Of a stretch of 16,438 bases of DNA, positions 1 to 7,094 are shown piece by piece; position 1 is the first letter of the stretch; each line of letters starts with the position of its first letter. The position numbers and the translations under genes are program-made. Below the pieces are notes generated by a model that was not told where the DNA came from, did no database searches, and saw nothing but the letters and a program-made list of their open reading frames with translations. The stretch is from an uncultured Lachnospiraceae bacterium (GTDB taxonomy: Bacteria > Bacillota > Clostridia > Lachnospirales > Lachnospiraceae), in NCBI GenBank assembly GCA_900553355.1, contig USDK01000058.1, forward strand, positions 1 through 16,438, in the 5' to 3' direction.

Positions 1-39
1 ACAACCAAAAAACTTTATATTTTTTTCACTGTCTACTTG

Positions 40-118
40 ACGGGGAGCACACCACGAAAGTGTACGTCCCCGTTTGTGTTTCAGGGTGTCCCTTTTTGGA
101 TTTTCCCCTGTCCCCTTT
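40..118. repeat. GGGGA/TACGTCCCC hairpin element, copy A (REP-like)
   Basis: The element starts with an imperfect inverted repeat, ACGGGGA (40-46) against TCCCCGT (67-73), extended by a weaker inner stem. TACGTCCCC lies at 63-71, and TCCCCTGTCCCCTTT follows at 104-118. The same blocks, in the same order and orientation, recur near 11120-11178. It overlaps the galT stop codon. No protein-coding explanation was seen for it, and no T-run follows the hairpin on the minus strand, so it is not a classic terminator. Confidence 0.55.
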
Positions 119-1622
119 AGAGTTTTTCTATAAATCTCAGGAATGCTTCCCGGCCTTCTTCGGTGCATTTGTACACGCCTGCGTCTTCCAGAACGTGTAC
201 GAATGTCTGCCCTACTTCTTCTTTCAATATGTCCATTACATTTTCCTGACTGATTTTTTCGTATTTCGGCAGGAAGCTTTCGGTCCATGCCGCATGTTTT
301 TCGATTTTTTCGTTGCTGCGGATATCTTTTCCTTCCACCAGATATTCTGCCAGGATTTCCAGCTCTTCTTTCAACCTTGCCGGAAGCACGGCCAGTCCCA
401 TGACTTCAATCAGGCCGATGTTTTCTTTTTTGATGTTATGGTACTGTGCGTGTGGATGGTATACTCCCAGCGGATGCTCTTCGGTGGTGATGTTGTTCCT
501 GAGTGTCAGATCCAGCTCATACGTATCACCAACTTTTCTGGCGATCGGTGTGATAGTGTTGTGGGGTTCTCCGTCCGTCTCAGCATAGATGAAGGCGTCC
601 TCGTCTGTGTAACCTCTCCACACACCCAGGACATGGTCTGCCAGATCGATGAGACGCTTCTCGTCTTTGTGACGAATCCTCAGTACAGACAGCGGCCATT
701 TCACGATGCCGCACTCCACATCCTCATATCCGGGGATGGTTACCGCTTTTTCAATCGGAGCCTTTGCCATGGCGAAGGTATAGTTTCCTCCCTGGAAATG
801 ATCGTGGCTCAAAATAGATCCGCCTACGATCGGAAGATCAGCGTTGGATCCCAGGAAATAATGTGGAAACTGCTTTACAAAGTCGAACAATTTGGTAAAT
901 GCAGCACGGTCAATCTTCATCGGAATGTGCTCGCCATTAAATACGATGCAGTGTTCGTTGTAATATACATAAGGGGAGTACTGGAATCCCCATTTTCCAC
1001 CGTTGATAGTCAGTGGAATGATGCGGTGATTCTCTCTTGCCGGGTGATCCAGCCTTCCTGCATACCCCTCATTTTCCATACACAGCTGACACTTGGGATA
1101 ACTGGATGTCTTCGCGTTCTTTGCCGCCGCAATCGCCTTGGGATCCTTTTCCGGCTTGGACAGATTGATGGTGATATCAATCTCTCCATAAGGGGAATCC
1201 ACCTTCCACTTCATATCCTTCTTCACCCGGTAACGCCGGATATAATCGCTGTCCCGGCTGAATTTATAATAAAATTCTGTCGCCTCCTGCGGTGAATGAC
1301 TGTAATGCTCCCAGAACTCTTTCTGCACCTGCGCAGGCCTTGGAAGCAGGCAGTTCATAATCTTTGTATCGAAAAGATCCCTGTATCCAATACTGTCCTC
1401 AATGATGCCCCGTTTCACGGCCTCATCAAGAAGAGCGGCAAGAATCTTCTCAAGCCCTTCCCCGCCTTCATCTGCCTGAACCTCTTCCACTTCCACGTCC
1501 TCATAGGAGTCCTCATGAAACATTTCCAGAAGGAGATTCGTCGTATAGATCCTCTCGCACTCCGGAGTCAGGCCCGTCTTTATCCCATATTCTACTAATT
1601 TTTTAATATTTTCATTTAACAT
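117..1622 (-). CDS. galT: UDP-glucose--hexose-1-phosphate uridylyltransferase, class II (Firmicute type)
   Basis: Cytoplasmic Leloir-pathway enzyme that exchanges UMP between UDP-glucose and galactose-1-phosphate, giving UDP-galactose and glucose-1-phosphate. The 501-residue product matches the long class II GalT family (about 490-510 residues) rather than the 350-residue E. coli type. It carries the class II active-site stretch HDHFQGG at about residues 273-279 and a CQLC pair at about 178-181. The frame is open to 1670, but I chose the ATG at 1622. That ATG has a GGGAGAG ribosome site about 7 bases upstream and leaves a 19-base gap after the galK stop, whereas the longer start would overlap galK. 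It is the second gene of a galK-galT operon. galE and galM are not in the window. The stop codon lies inside a GGGGA/CCCC repeat element. Family call is secure. Confidence 0.95.
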   Translation of the reverse strand: MLNENIKKLVEYGIKTGLTPECERIYTTNLLLEMFHEDSYEDVEVEEVQADEGGEGLEKILAALLDEAVKRGIIEDSIGYRDLFDTKIMNCLLPRPAQVQKEFWEHYSHSPQEATEFYYKFSRDSDYIRRYRVKKDMKWKVDSPYGEIDITINLSKPEKDPKAIAAAKNAKTSSYPKCQLCMENEGYAGRLDHPARENHRIIPLTINGGKWGFQYSPYVYYNEHCIVFNGEHIPMKIDRAAFTKLFDFVKQFPHYFLGSNADLPIVGGSILSHDHFQGGNYTFAMAKAPIEKAVTIPGYEDVECGIVKWPLSVLRIRHKDEKRLIDLADHVLGVWRGYTDEDAFIYAETDGEPHNTITPIARKVGDTYELDLTLRNNITTEEHPLGVYHPHAQYHNIKKENIGLIEVMGLAVLPARLKEELEILAEYLVEGKDIRSNEKIEKHAAWTESFLPKYEKISQENVMDILKEEVGQTFVHVLEDAGVYKCTEEGREAFLRFIEKL

Positions 1623-1641
1623 ATGCACACTCTCCCATACC

Positions 1642-2817
1642 TTATGAAAGCCTTGCGGCCCCGTCTCCAATCTCTACCACATAAAACTCTGCTTCGTGTT
1701 TTACCTTCTCCTTGTAGGCCTTTCCGATCTCATCGATGAAACGGTCCACCGTATCATTTTTTACGATGCTGACAGTACATCCGCCAAATCCGCCTCCGGT
1801 GATCCTTGATCCTAAAACGCCCGGCATCGCCTGTGCCAGATCTACCAGAATGTCGATCTCCTCACAGGAAACTTCATAGTCATCCCTCAGAGAACGGTGA
1901 GAATCATTCATCAATTTCCCGAACTGCTCCACATCATTGTTTTTCAAAGCCTCCACTGCACGGATAGTCCGCTGGTTCTCATAGACAGCATGTTTCGCCC
2001 TCTTCTGGCGTACCGGATCAGCAATCGCAGTTTTGTGCATTTCAAACTCTTCTTCTGTCAGATCTCCCAGTGTCTGGATCTCTACTACCTTTTGAAGCTC
2101 CTTAAGGGCCGTCTCGCATTCCTGTCTTCTGTCGTTATATGCAGAATCTACCAGGCTGTGTTTTACCTTGCTGTTGGTGATCACGATTTTCGCATCCGAA
2201 AGGATCACCGGCGCATACTCATACTTCAGTGTATTGGTGTCCAGGAAAATGGCATGATCTTTCTTCCCCATAGCGCTGGCAAACTGATCCATGATCCCAC
2301 AGTTGCAGCCGTTAAAGTTATTTTCAGAATCCTGCCCGATCAGAGCGATATCCACCATGCTCACCTGATCCAAACCAAACATATCTTTTAAAATAATCCC
2401 TGCCAGAACTTCCAGAGATGCCGAAGATGACAGCCCGGAACCGTTCGGGATATTTCCATAGATCAGAATATCCAACCCATGCTCCAGATGATATCCTCTC
2501 TTCTCAAAGGCCCACATCACGCCCTTCGGATAATTGGTCCAGGACGCTTCCTTGTGGGGAACCAGATCATCCAGACTGGTTTCTACCACACCGATCCTGT
2601 CAAAATTAACCGAATAAAACCGCAGCGTACGGTCCTCTCTGCTGCGTGCAAGGCCATAGGTTCCCAGCGTCAGCGCACAGGGAAATACATGTCCCCCGTT
2701 ATAATCTGTATGTTCCCCGATCAGATTCACACGTCCCGGTGCGAAATAAGTACGGATCTCTCCCCCGTCTCCATAAAGCTTCTGGAACGTTTCCATCAAT
2801 TTTGTCATCATGCTCAT
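1642..2817 (-). CDS. galK: Galactokinase
   Basis: Cytoplasmic GHMP-family kinase that phosphorylates alpha-D-galactose with ATP, the first committed step of the Leloir pathway. The 391-residue length is typical. Visible motifs are the galactokinase signature GRVNLIGEHTDYNGG at residues 28-42, the ATP-binding PNGSGLSSSASLE at 124-136, CGIMDQF at 173-179 (Asp177 is the likely catalytic base by family knowledge), and GGGFGGC at 341-347. The ATG at 2817 has GAGGAG only about 3 bases upstream. In-frame ATGs at codons 3 and 4 (2811, 2808) give more usual spacing of about 9-12, so the true start may be a few codons in. It is first in the operon, behind a good promoter, and divergent from an AraC-type regulator that probably controls it. 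Confidence 0.96.
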   Translation of the reverse strand: MSMMTKLMETFQKLYGDGGEIRTYFAPGRVNLIGEHTDYNGGHVFPCALTLGTYGLARSREDRTLRFYSVNFDRIGVVETSLDDLVPHKEASWTNYPKGVMWAFEKRGYHLEHGLDILIYGNIPNGSGLSSSASLEVLAGIILKDMFGLDQVSMVDIALIGQDSENNFNGCNCGIMDQFASAMGKKDHAIFLDTNTLKYEYAPVILSDAKIVITNSKVKHSLVDSAYNDRRQECETALKELQKVVEIQTLGDLTEEEFEMHKTAIADPVRQKRAKHAVYENQRTIRAVEALKNNDVEQFGKLMNDSHRSLRDDYEVSCEEIDILVDLAQAMPGVLGSRITGGGFGGCTVSIVKNDTVDRFIDEIGKAYKEKVKHEAEFYVVEIGDGAARLS

Positions 2818-2834
2818 CGTCTCCTCTACTCTAC

Positions 2835-2863
2835 TTGCATAATTTCTCTTTCTAATTTATGAT
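2835..2863 (+). promoter_or_regulatory. Predicted promoter of the AraC-family regulator
   Basis: TTGCAT at 2835-2840, a 17-base spacer, then TATGAT at 2858-2863, giving a predicted start near 2870 and a leader of about 70 bases. The -10 overlaps the -10 of the opposite galK promoter by two bases, so RNA polymerase could hardly occupy both at once. Called by eye from hexamer match and spacing. Confidence 0.55.
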
Positions 2864-2890
2864 TATAATGAGATACAGCAAAGTCCACAA
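2862..2890 (-). promoter_or_regulatory. Predicted galK-galT promoter
   Basis: On the minus strand TTGTGG (2885-2890) and a perfect TATAAT (2862-2867) are separated by exactly 17 bases. The predicted start is near 2855, about 38 bases before the galK ATG. The -35 is weak and the -10 perfect, as often seen at activator-dependent promoters. A direct repeat sits just upstream of the -35. Confidence 0.65.
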
Positions 2891-2893
2891 TAA

Positions 2894-2928
2894 GAATATT
2901 AGAGAAAATTATCAGGATATTGAGGAAA
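2894..2928. promoter_or_regulatory. Candidate AraC-type operator: two direct half-sites 21 bases apart
   Basis: GAATATTAGAGAAA (2894-2907) and GGATATTGAGGAAA (2915-2928) match at 10 of 14 positions. Their start points are 21 bases apart, two turns of DNA. AraC-family activators classically bind direct repeats with this phasing next to the -35 box, and here the proximal copy begins 4 bases upstream of the galK -35. The assignment to the adjacent regulator is inference. Confidence 0.45.
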
Positions 2929-2940
2929 TGAGGGGACGAT

Positions 2941-3828
2941 ATGCAGATACACACCGAGAAAAACCAAAAAGAGATCAAACAGCACGGAAATTATGCCTTT
3001 CCGGTGCATGTAAGCCCTGAGTCCATCCGTTCTTATGAGCAGGGCTCTTTCATGTGGCACTGGCACCGGGAGATTGAACTGACCTGGTTCCAGTCCGGCC
3101 AGATTGAGTACTATGTCAATGACAAAAAGTATCTGCTGAAAGGCGGAGAAGGACTTTTCTGCAACAGCAATGCCCTTCACTCCGGCTATATGGTAGACGG
3201 ACACGACTGCCGTTATATTTCCGTCACCTTTTCTCCCCGTTTTATCTATGGCTATGAGAACAGTCTTCTGCAGACGAAATATGTGGACTTTATCACCTCC
3301 AATGAACTGTGGCACTCTCTGAAATTAAGCCCCCAGGTGGACTGGCAGGACAAAATCATCCAGGATATACGGAAAATCTATGAACTTTCCCAGAGTCCGT
3401 CCGATGATTATGAACTGGAGATCCATCTGATCCTGACTGGCATCTGGAAACGCCTGTACCGCTACTACTCCTCCCTTCCGGAAAGGGAGCATCACCCCCA
3501 GAAGCATCTGGCAAGGCTGAGAGAGATCCTGACTTATCTCCAGGAGCATTACCAGCAGGAGATTTCCCTGGATGACGTGGCCTCCCACGTCAATATCTGT
3601 AAAAGTGAATGCTGCCGCTTCTTCAAAAAATATATGAAAATGACCATCTTCGAATATATATTGTTTCTCCGCATCCAGAACAGCCTGCCCCTGTTGATGA
3701 GCGGAGAGAGTATCACAAAAACAGCCGGCATGGTTGGATTTTCCACGCCGGCCTACTATGGTCAGATCTTCAAACGCTATATGGGATGCTCTCCCGGTCA
3801 GTACCGGAAAAATCATCTGAGTTCCTGA
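2941..3828 (+). CDS. AraC-family transcriptional regulator with cupin sensor domain
   Basis: DNA-binding regulator of 295 residues. The N-terminal part looks like an AraC-type cupin sugar-sensing domain: HWH at residues 40-42, then REIEL, and a GGEG turn near 68-71. The C-terminal 90 residues hold two helix-turn-helix units, ISLDDVASHVNICKSE at about 208-223 and ITKTAGMVGFSTPAYYGQ at about 258-275, ending in the usual GCSPGQYRK. The ATG at 2941 has an AGGGG ribosome site close upstream. It is transcribed away from galK, so control of galactose genes by a sugar ligand is the natural inference, though it could also read another sugar. The last 16 bases overlap the 3' end of the opposing kinase gene. 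Confidence 0.88.
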   Translation: MQIHTEKNQKEIKQHGNYAFPVHVSPESIRSYEQGSFMWHWHREIELTWFQSGQIEYYVNDKKYLLKGGEGLFCNSNALHSGYMVDGHDCRYISVTFSPRFIYGYENSLLQTKYVDFITSNELWHSLKLSPQVDWQDKIIQDIRKIYELSQSPSDDYELEIHLILTGIWKRLYRYYSSLPEREHHPQKHLARLREILTYLQEHYQQEISLDDVASHVNICKSECCRFFKKYMKMTIFEYILFLRIQNSLPLLMSGESITKTAGMVGFSTPAYYGQIFKRYMGCSPGQYRKNHLSS

Positions 3829-4829
3829 TAAAGCTTTTTCACTTCTGCAAGCGGACGCATCCCGTCTGTTCCGTTTACTTCAGACAGCGAACAGGCCGCA
3901 CAGGCAGTGCCAAGGATCATGGCGTCCTTAAGCGTCATGTCCCGGTAAGCCCCGTACAGAATGCCGCTGCAGTAAGCATCTCCGGCCCCGTTGGTTCCCT
4001 TGATATACCCCTCGGGAAGCTTCAGGCTTGGAACCTTCACAAATTCCTCTTTCCGGCAGTCATAGCCATATCCGCAGCTGGGACAGTGGATCACCGCCCA
4101 TGTGGTCACGCCCTTTTCCTGCAGTTTCCTTAATGCTTCTTTTACCTTCTCATCATCCATCTCGTCTTTACCGGTAAGCTTTACGCCTGTGGCCGCCTCT
4201 GCCTCTACCTCATTGATGGCACAGTAATCTGTAAACTTAAGCGCAGCACTTACAATGCCCGGCGCCCGGTCACTCTGTTCTGAGACGATGTCAATGGACG
4301 TCTTCATCCCCCGTTCTCTGGCGTCATGAAGGATCCGCGCCCCATGTGTGCCGTACTCCTCATCAGGCGCATCTACCTTATCCATCAAAAGCAGGTATTC
4401 CAGATGAAAAATATCTGCGTCCAATGCCTCCCAGTCAATGTAACTCTCATCATAAACATCACTGGCTCCGCCCTGATAGAAAAAAGTACGCTGCTTGGTG
4501 TCCTGAGCGTTCATGACATGGGTAACCGAACTGTATCCTTCCACCGTCAGATTCGCCGTGTCAATGTTCGGGTATTTCGCCAGTTCCCGTTTCATCATCT
4601 GCCCCTGGGTATCGTCGCCGATCAGCCCGCTGACCTTCAGGGGCAGTGACGCATCCAGCTTCGCCAGATCCAGAAGCATATTTCCGGTCCCTCCGATATA
4701 GCTTACAATATCACGGATATTCGTAAGATTTCCCGGATCCGGATAAGTATCGATCTTATAAAATGTATCTGCGATCAACGTCCCTGCGACCGCAATTCCT
4801 CTGGTTCCTTCTGCCACTTCTCTCACCAC
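3813..4829 (-). CDS. PfkB/ribokinase-family carbohydrate kinase
   Basis: Cytoplasmic ATP-dependent sugar or sugar-phosphate kinase, 338 residues. It has an N-terminal GIAVAGTLIADTFYKID (about 11-27), YIGGTGN (44-50) in place of the usual GG(x)xxN glycine pair, NEVEAEAATG (206-215), and the PfkB signature GTNGAGDAYCSG (278-289) with Asp284 as likely catalytic base. HCPSCGYGYDC (248-258) adds an unusual cysteine cluster. It is last in the four-gene operon. The start is uncertain: the frame begins with GTG at 4829, directly abutting the aldolase stop, and in-frame GTGs also lie at 4826 and 4817, with GGAAG upstream. Beside an aldolase, a kinase making a 1,6-bisphosphate (from fructose-6-P or tagatose-6-P) is likely, but the substrate cannot be read from the sequence. 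Confidence 0.85.
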   Translation of the reverse strand: MVREVAEGTRGIAVAGTLIADTFYKIDTYPDPGNLTNIRDIVSYIGGTGNMLLDLAKLDASLPLKVSGLIGDDTQGQMMKRELAKYPNIDTANLTVEGYSSVTHVMNAQDTKQRTFFYQGGASDVYDESYIDWEALDADIFHLEYLLLMDKVDAPDEEYGTHGARILHDARERGMKTSIDIVSEQSDRAPGIVSAALKFTDYCAINEVEAEAATGVKLTGKDEMDDEKVKEALRKLQEKGVTTWAVIHCPSCGYGYDCRKEEFVKVPSLKLPEGYIKGTNGAGDAYCSGILYGAYRDMTLKDAMILGTACAACSLSEVNGTDGMRPLAEVKKLYQELR

Positions 4830-5714
4830 CTATACTTCCATGCTGAATACCTGGATTGCTTTCTTTACATTTTCCTTCATGGCTTCCACCGCGATCATCG
4901 GAAGATCATGGAAAAAGATATTCTCCTCGGCGCTCTTCTGATCCAGAGCCTCCTTCACTGCCCGTCCACCGGCCAGAGTCATATATGTATAATAATTGAT
5001 CTTACGGATTCCATTTTTAATGGCCGTCTGAAACTCTTCCTTGCTAAGTCCGGATCCGCCGTGCATAACAAATGGGATATCAACCGCTTCTTTAATCTTG
5101 GTAATCCGGTCCAGGTCCAGCTTCGGCTTCTGTGTATAAATGCCATGGGTCGTTCCAAAAGCAATTGCCAGTACATCTACCCCTGTTCTCTCCACAAAAT
5201 CTCTGGCTGTGGCAGGATCCGTATAGACATCCTCGGCACTATCAAAAGAGTCCAGCGTCTCCGCCTCCTTCGGTGACTCCGCAAGCCCCATATCAGAAGA
5301 AAAGATGTGTCCAAGCTCCGCCTCCACGGTCACATCCACACTGTGGGCAAGGCGTACAATCTCCGCCGTTTCCTGCACATTTGTCTCATAATCTTCAGCA
5401 GACGCGTCCAGCATGACCGAAGTAAATCCCAGACGGATCGCCCGGATACAGGACTCCATAGAAGAGCCGTGGTCTAAGTGGACACATACCGGCACACTGG
5501 CCTTTTTTGCAGCATCAAGCATAATAACCGCCGCCTGTTCCATGGACAGAAACGGTGCGTGGACTTCTGCATAATTCAAAATCACCGCATGCTTCGTCTC
5601 TTCTGCCGCGCCCATGATTGCCATCAGCGACTCCAGATTTGATACATTAAACGCGCCGACTGCATAACCGCCTTTTTCGGCCTCTTCCATAATTTCTTTC
5701 AGTGAAACTAACAT
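4830..5714 (-). CDS. Class II (zinc) ketose-bisphosphate aldolase
   Basis: Cytoplasmic metal-dependent aldolase expected to cleave a phosphorylated ketose to dihydroxyacetone phosphate plus an aldehyde. The 294-residue product has the hallmarks of the FbaA/KbaY/GatY/IolJ family: HLDHG at 79-83 (Asp81 catalytic, His82 metal ligand), EAELGHI at 131-137, THG with His190, and MHGGSGL with His218. The phosphate-binding NxxT is N240-YY-T243. The residue after Thr, usually Asp or Glu in FBP and tagatose-BP aldolases, is Tyr244, hinting at a variant substrate. The ATG at 5714 has AGGAGG 9-13 bases upstream. It lies 24 bases after the isomerase gene and abuts the kinase gene, so the kinase probably feeds it. 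Confidence 0.88.
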   Translation of the reverse strand: MLVSLKEIMEEAEKGGYAVGAFNVSNLESLMAIMGAAEETKHAVILNYAEVHAPFLSMEQAAVIMLDAAKKASVPVCVHLDHGSSMESCIRAIRLGFTSVMLDASAEDYETNVQETAEIVRLAHSVDVTVEAELGHIFSSDMGLAESPKEAETLDSFDSAEDVYTDPATARDFVERTGVDVLAIAFGTTHGIYTQKPKLDLDRITKIKEAVDIPFVMHGGSGLSKEEFQTAIKNGIRKINYYTYMTLAGGRAVKEALDQKSAEENIFFHDLPMIAVEAMKENVKKAIQVFSMEV

Positions 5715-5738
5715 CTCTTTTCCCTCCTGTATAATTGA

Positions 5739-6302
5739 TTATTCCAGATCCGCATGACGCCCAAACATCTCCTCTGACGTCTGTCCCATACGGTCCATCA
5801 GTTCCAGAATGATCCCGTCACAGACCAGAAAACACATCTGTTCAAATGCCGAGCCCATGGGCTGGATCGAGGTCACCTGATTTTTTTGCTGTCTGAGTTT
5901 GGGCGAAACTCCTGGCAGCACGGCCACTGCATCAGCCATCCGGCCGATAGAGGAAGTTTCATCCATCGTGATCAGTGCAATACGCACCCCACCGCGTTTT
6001 GCCTTTCCAGCCATCGCCACAAGACTTTCTGTCTCTCCCGAACCAGAGCCAATGAGCAAAAGATCTCCCGCCTTTGTATGCGGCGCGGTAATCTCTCCCA
6101 CATGGCTGACCGCCAGGCCCAGATGCATCAGACGGTTGGTAAACGCCTGCACCACCGTCTTACTCCGCCCTGCTCCTGCCGTGAAAATATGCCCGGCCTT
6201 CAAGATCTCTTCCACGATTTTCCGAAGCTGTGCCTCCTGAAGATACTGCTGATTTCTTTCCAGCTCTTCTATGATTTTTTCCGTGTAACTTTTAACACTC
6301 AT
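5739..6302 (-). CDS. hxlB: 6-phospho-3-hexuloisomerase (PHI) homologue, SIS domain
   Basis: SIS-fold isomerase of 187 residues, the usual PHI size. In the ribulose monophosphate pathway PHI interconverts D-arabino-3-hexulose-6-phosphate and fructose-6-phosphate. Family hallmarks are GAGRS at 43-47 followed by AF..RLMHLGL, HVGE at 67-70, the phosphate-binding SGSGET at 86-91, and the PHI-type QPMGSAFE at 147-154. The open frame extends 25 codons upstream, but the ATG at 6302 fits family length, has upstream GGGAGAAG, and overlaps the end of the synthase gene by 11 bases, which suggests translational coupling. Homology to PHI is strong. That it acts on the classical substrate here is an inference resting on the neighbouring synthase. 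Confidence 0.88.
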   Translation of the reverse strand: MSVKSYTEKIIEELERNQQYLQEAQLRKIVEEILKAGHIFTAGAGRSKTVVQAFTNRLMHLGLAVSHVGEITAPHTKAGDLLLIGSGSGETESLVAMAGKAKRGGVRIALITMDETSSIGRMADAVAVLPGVSPKLRQQKNQVTSIQPMGSAFEQMCFLVCDGIILELMDRMGQTSEEMFGRHADLE

Positions 6303-6945
6303 CCTGCTGCTTCTCCCATCTGTGAATCTTTTCCGCCAGCCTTTTTGCCTCGTCTGCCGGATCATCTGCGCGTACAATCCCGCCTCCTACGATGATGATC
6401 TCCGGCTCATATTCCAGATACTCTCCCAGCGTAGACGACCGGATGCCTCCGGCTACTGCCAGCTGTGCCCTGGAGACACATGCTCTGAGTGCTTTTAAGT
6501 CTCCAAGAGGCGTACGTCCCAGTGCCTGCTGATCCACGCCGGTATGGACCGTGATCACATCTACTCCCAGCTTTTCCAGCTCTGTTGCCCGTTCTTTCAG
6601 GTTTTCCACACAGATCATATCCGCTGCCGTTTTCCCTCCGTACTTCTGGCACGTGGATACCACATCCCGGATTGTCTGGTCATCTGTCACGGCAAGCACT
6701 GTCACATAATCGGCTCCGGCCTGAAGCGCAAGTTCCGCTTCACAGACTCCGGCGTCCATGATCTTGCCGTCACAGAGTACCTTAAGAGAGGGATACCTGT
6801 TCCTGATCTTATGTACCGCTTCCATGCCATATTTCATGAGGAAAGGGGTTCCCGCCTCTGCAATATCGATATAATCAGATACCTGATCCAGCAATTGAAA
6901 AGCCTCGCCCATAGAAATATCATCCAGTGCAAGCTGCAGCTGCAT
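6292..6945 (-). CDS. hxlA: 3-hexulose-6-phosphate synthase (HPS) homologue, OMPDC superfamily
   Basis: Cytoplasmic TIM-barrel enzyme. HPS condenses ribulose-5-phosphate with formaldehyde to 3-hexulose-6-phosphate, reversibly. The 217-residue product shows LALD at 5-8, the superfamily metal/acid motif D59-G-K61-I-M-D64, VHTGVDQQA at 133-141, and phosphate-loop glycines GGI (167-169) and GGGI (187-190). The H-x-G-x-D-x-Q arrangement is HPS-like, whereas the related 3-keto-L-gulonate-6-P decarboxylases carry an Arg in that region. I chose the ATG at 6945 because AAGGTGAG precedes it and family members begin M-x-LQLALD. An upstream ATG at 6963 has no good ribosome site. It is first in the operon, behind a strong promoter carrying DeoR-like boxes. 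A related decarboxylase or aldolase role cannot be excluded. Confidence 0.85.
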   Translation of the reverse strand: MQLQLALDDISMGEAFQLLDQVSDYIDIAEAGTPFLMKYGMEAVHKIRNRYPSLKVLCDGKIMDAGVCEAELALQAGADYVTVLAVTDDQTIRDVVSTCQKYGGKTAADMICVENLKERATELEKLGVDVITVHTGVDQQALGRTPLGDLKALRACVSRAQLAVAGGIRSSTLGEYLEYEPEIIIVGGGIVRADDPADEAKRLAEKIHRWEKQQDEC

Positions 6946-6983
6946 TTTCTCACCTTCTTTCATTTGTTTTCCAATTAATCACA

Positions 6984-7012
6984 ATTATATTCTTGTTTTT
7001 TCTTGTAGTCAA
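6984..7012 (-). promoter_or_regulatory. Predicted promoter of the hps-phi-aldolase-kinase operon
   Basis: Minus-strand TTGACT (7007-7012), exactly 17 bases, then perfect TATAAT (6984-6989). The predicted start is near 6977, about 32 bases before the chosen ATG. This is the best-looking promoter in the window. Its -35 lies between two CTTGT/ACAAG boxes, so a bound repressor would block it. Confidence 0.75.
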
Positions 7013-7047
7013 CAAGTATTCACAAGAAATAAATTGCTTTTTCTTGT
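6992..7047. promoter_or_regulatory. Phased CTTGT/ACAAG operator array (candidate DeoR-type binding region)
   Basis: CTTGT occurs at 6992, 7002 and 7043, and its complement ACAAG at 7012 and 7022. The first four boxes start exactly 10 bases apart and the fifth lies 21 bases further. CTTGT-AGTCA-ACAAG (7002-7016) is an inverted repeat across the operon's -35, and the last box overlaps the regulator's own -35. This layout fits cooperative binding of the adjacent DeoR-family protein to both promoters. The protein-site pairing is inference. Confidence 0.6.
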
Positions 7048-7071
7048 TTTCCAGAGAATATATGTTAAAAT
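7044..7071 (+). promoter_or_regulatory. Predicted promoter of the DeoR-family regulator
   Basis: TTGTTT (7044-7049), 16-base spacer, TAAAAT (7066-7071), with a predicted start near 7078 and only a very short leader before the AAGGGGGA ribosome site at 7081-7088. The -35 overlaps a CTTGT box, suggesting autoregulation. An alternative -35, TTGCTT at 7034-7039, would pair with an AATATA-type -10. Confidence 0.45.
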
Positions 7072-7094
7072 ATTTCTCAAAAGGGGGATTTTCC

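Noticed and set aside
60..1295. Long plus-strand open frame (411 codons) opposite galT
   Set aside because: It is the antisense shadow of the confident galT frame. The translation is low-complexity and rich in Phe and Cys, with no recognisable domain and no ribosome site.
1623..1670. Longer galT start
   Set aside because: It would overlap the galK 3' end. The ATG at 1622 has a proper ribosome site and gives the family-typical length.
3794..3807. CCGGT/ACCGG mini-hairpin near the end of the AraC-family gene as terminator
   Set aside because: Only a 5-base stem, with no U tract on either strand in the right place.
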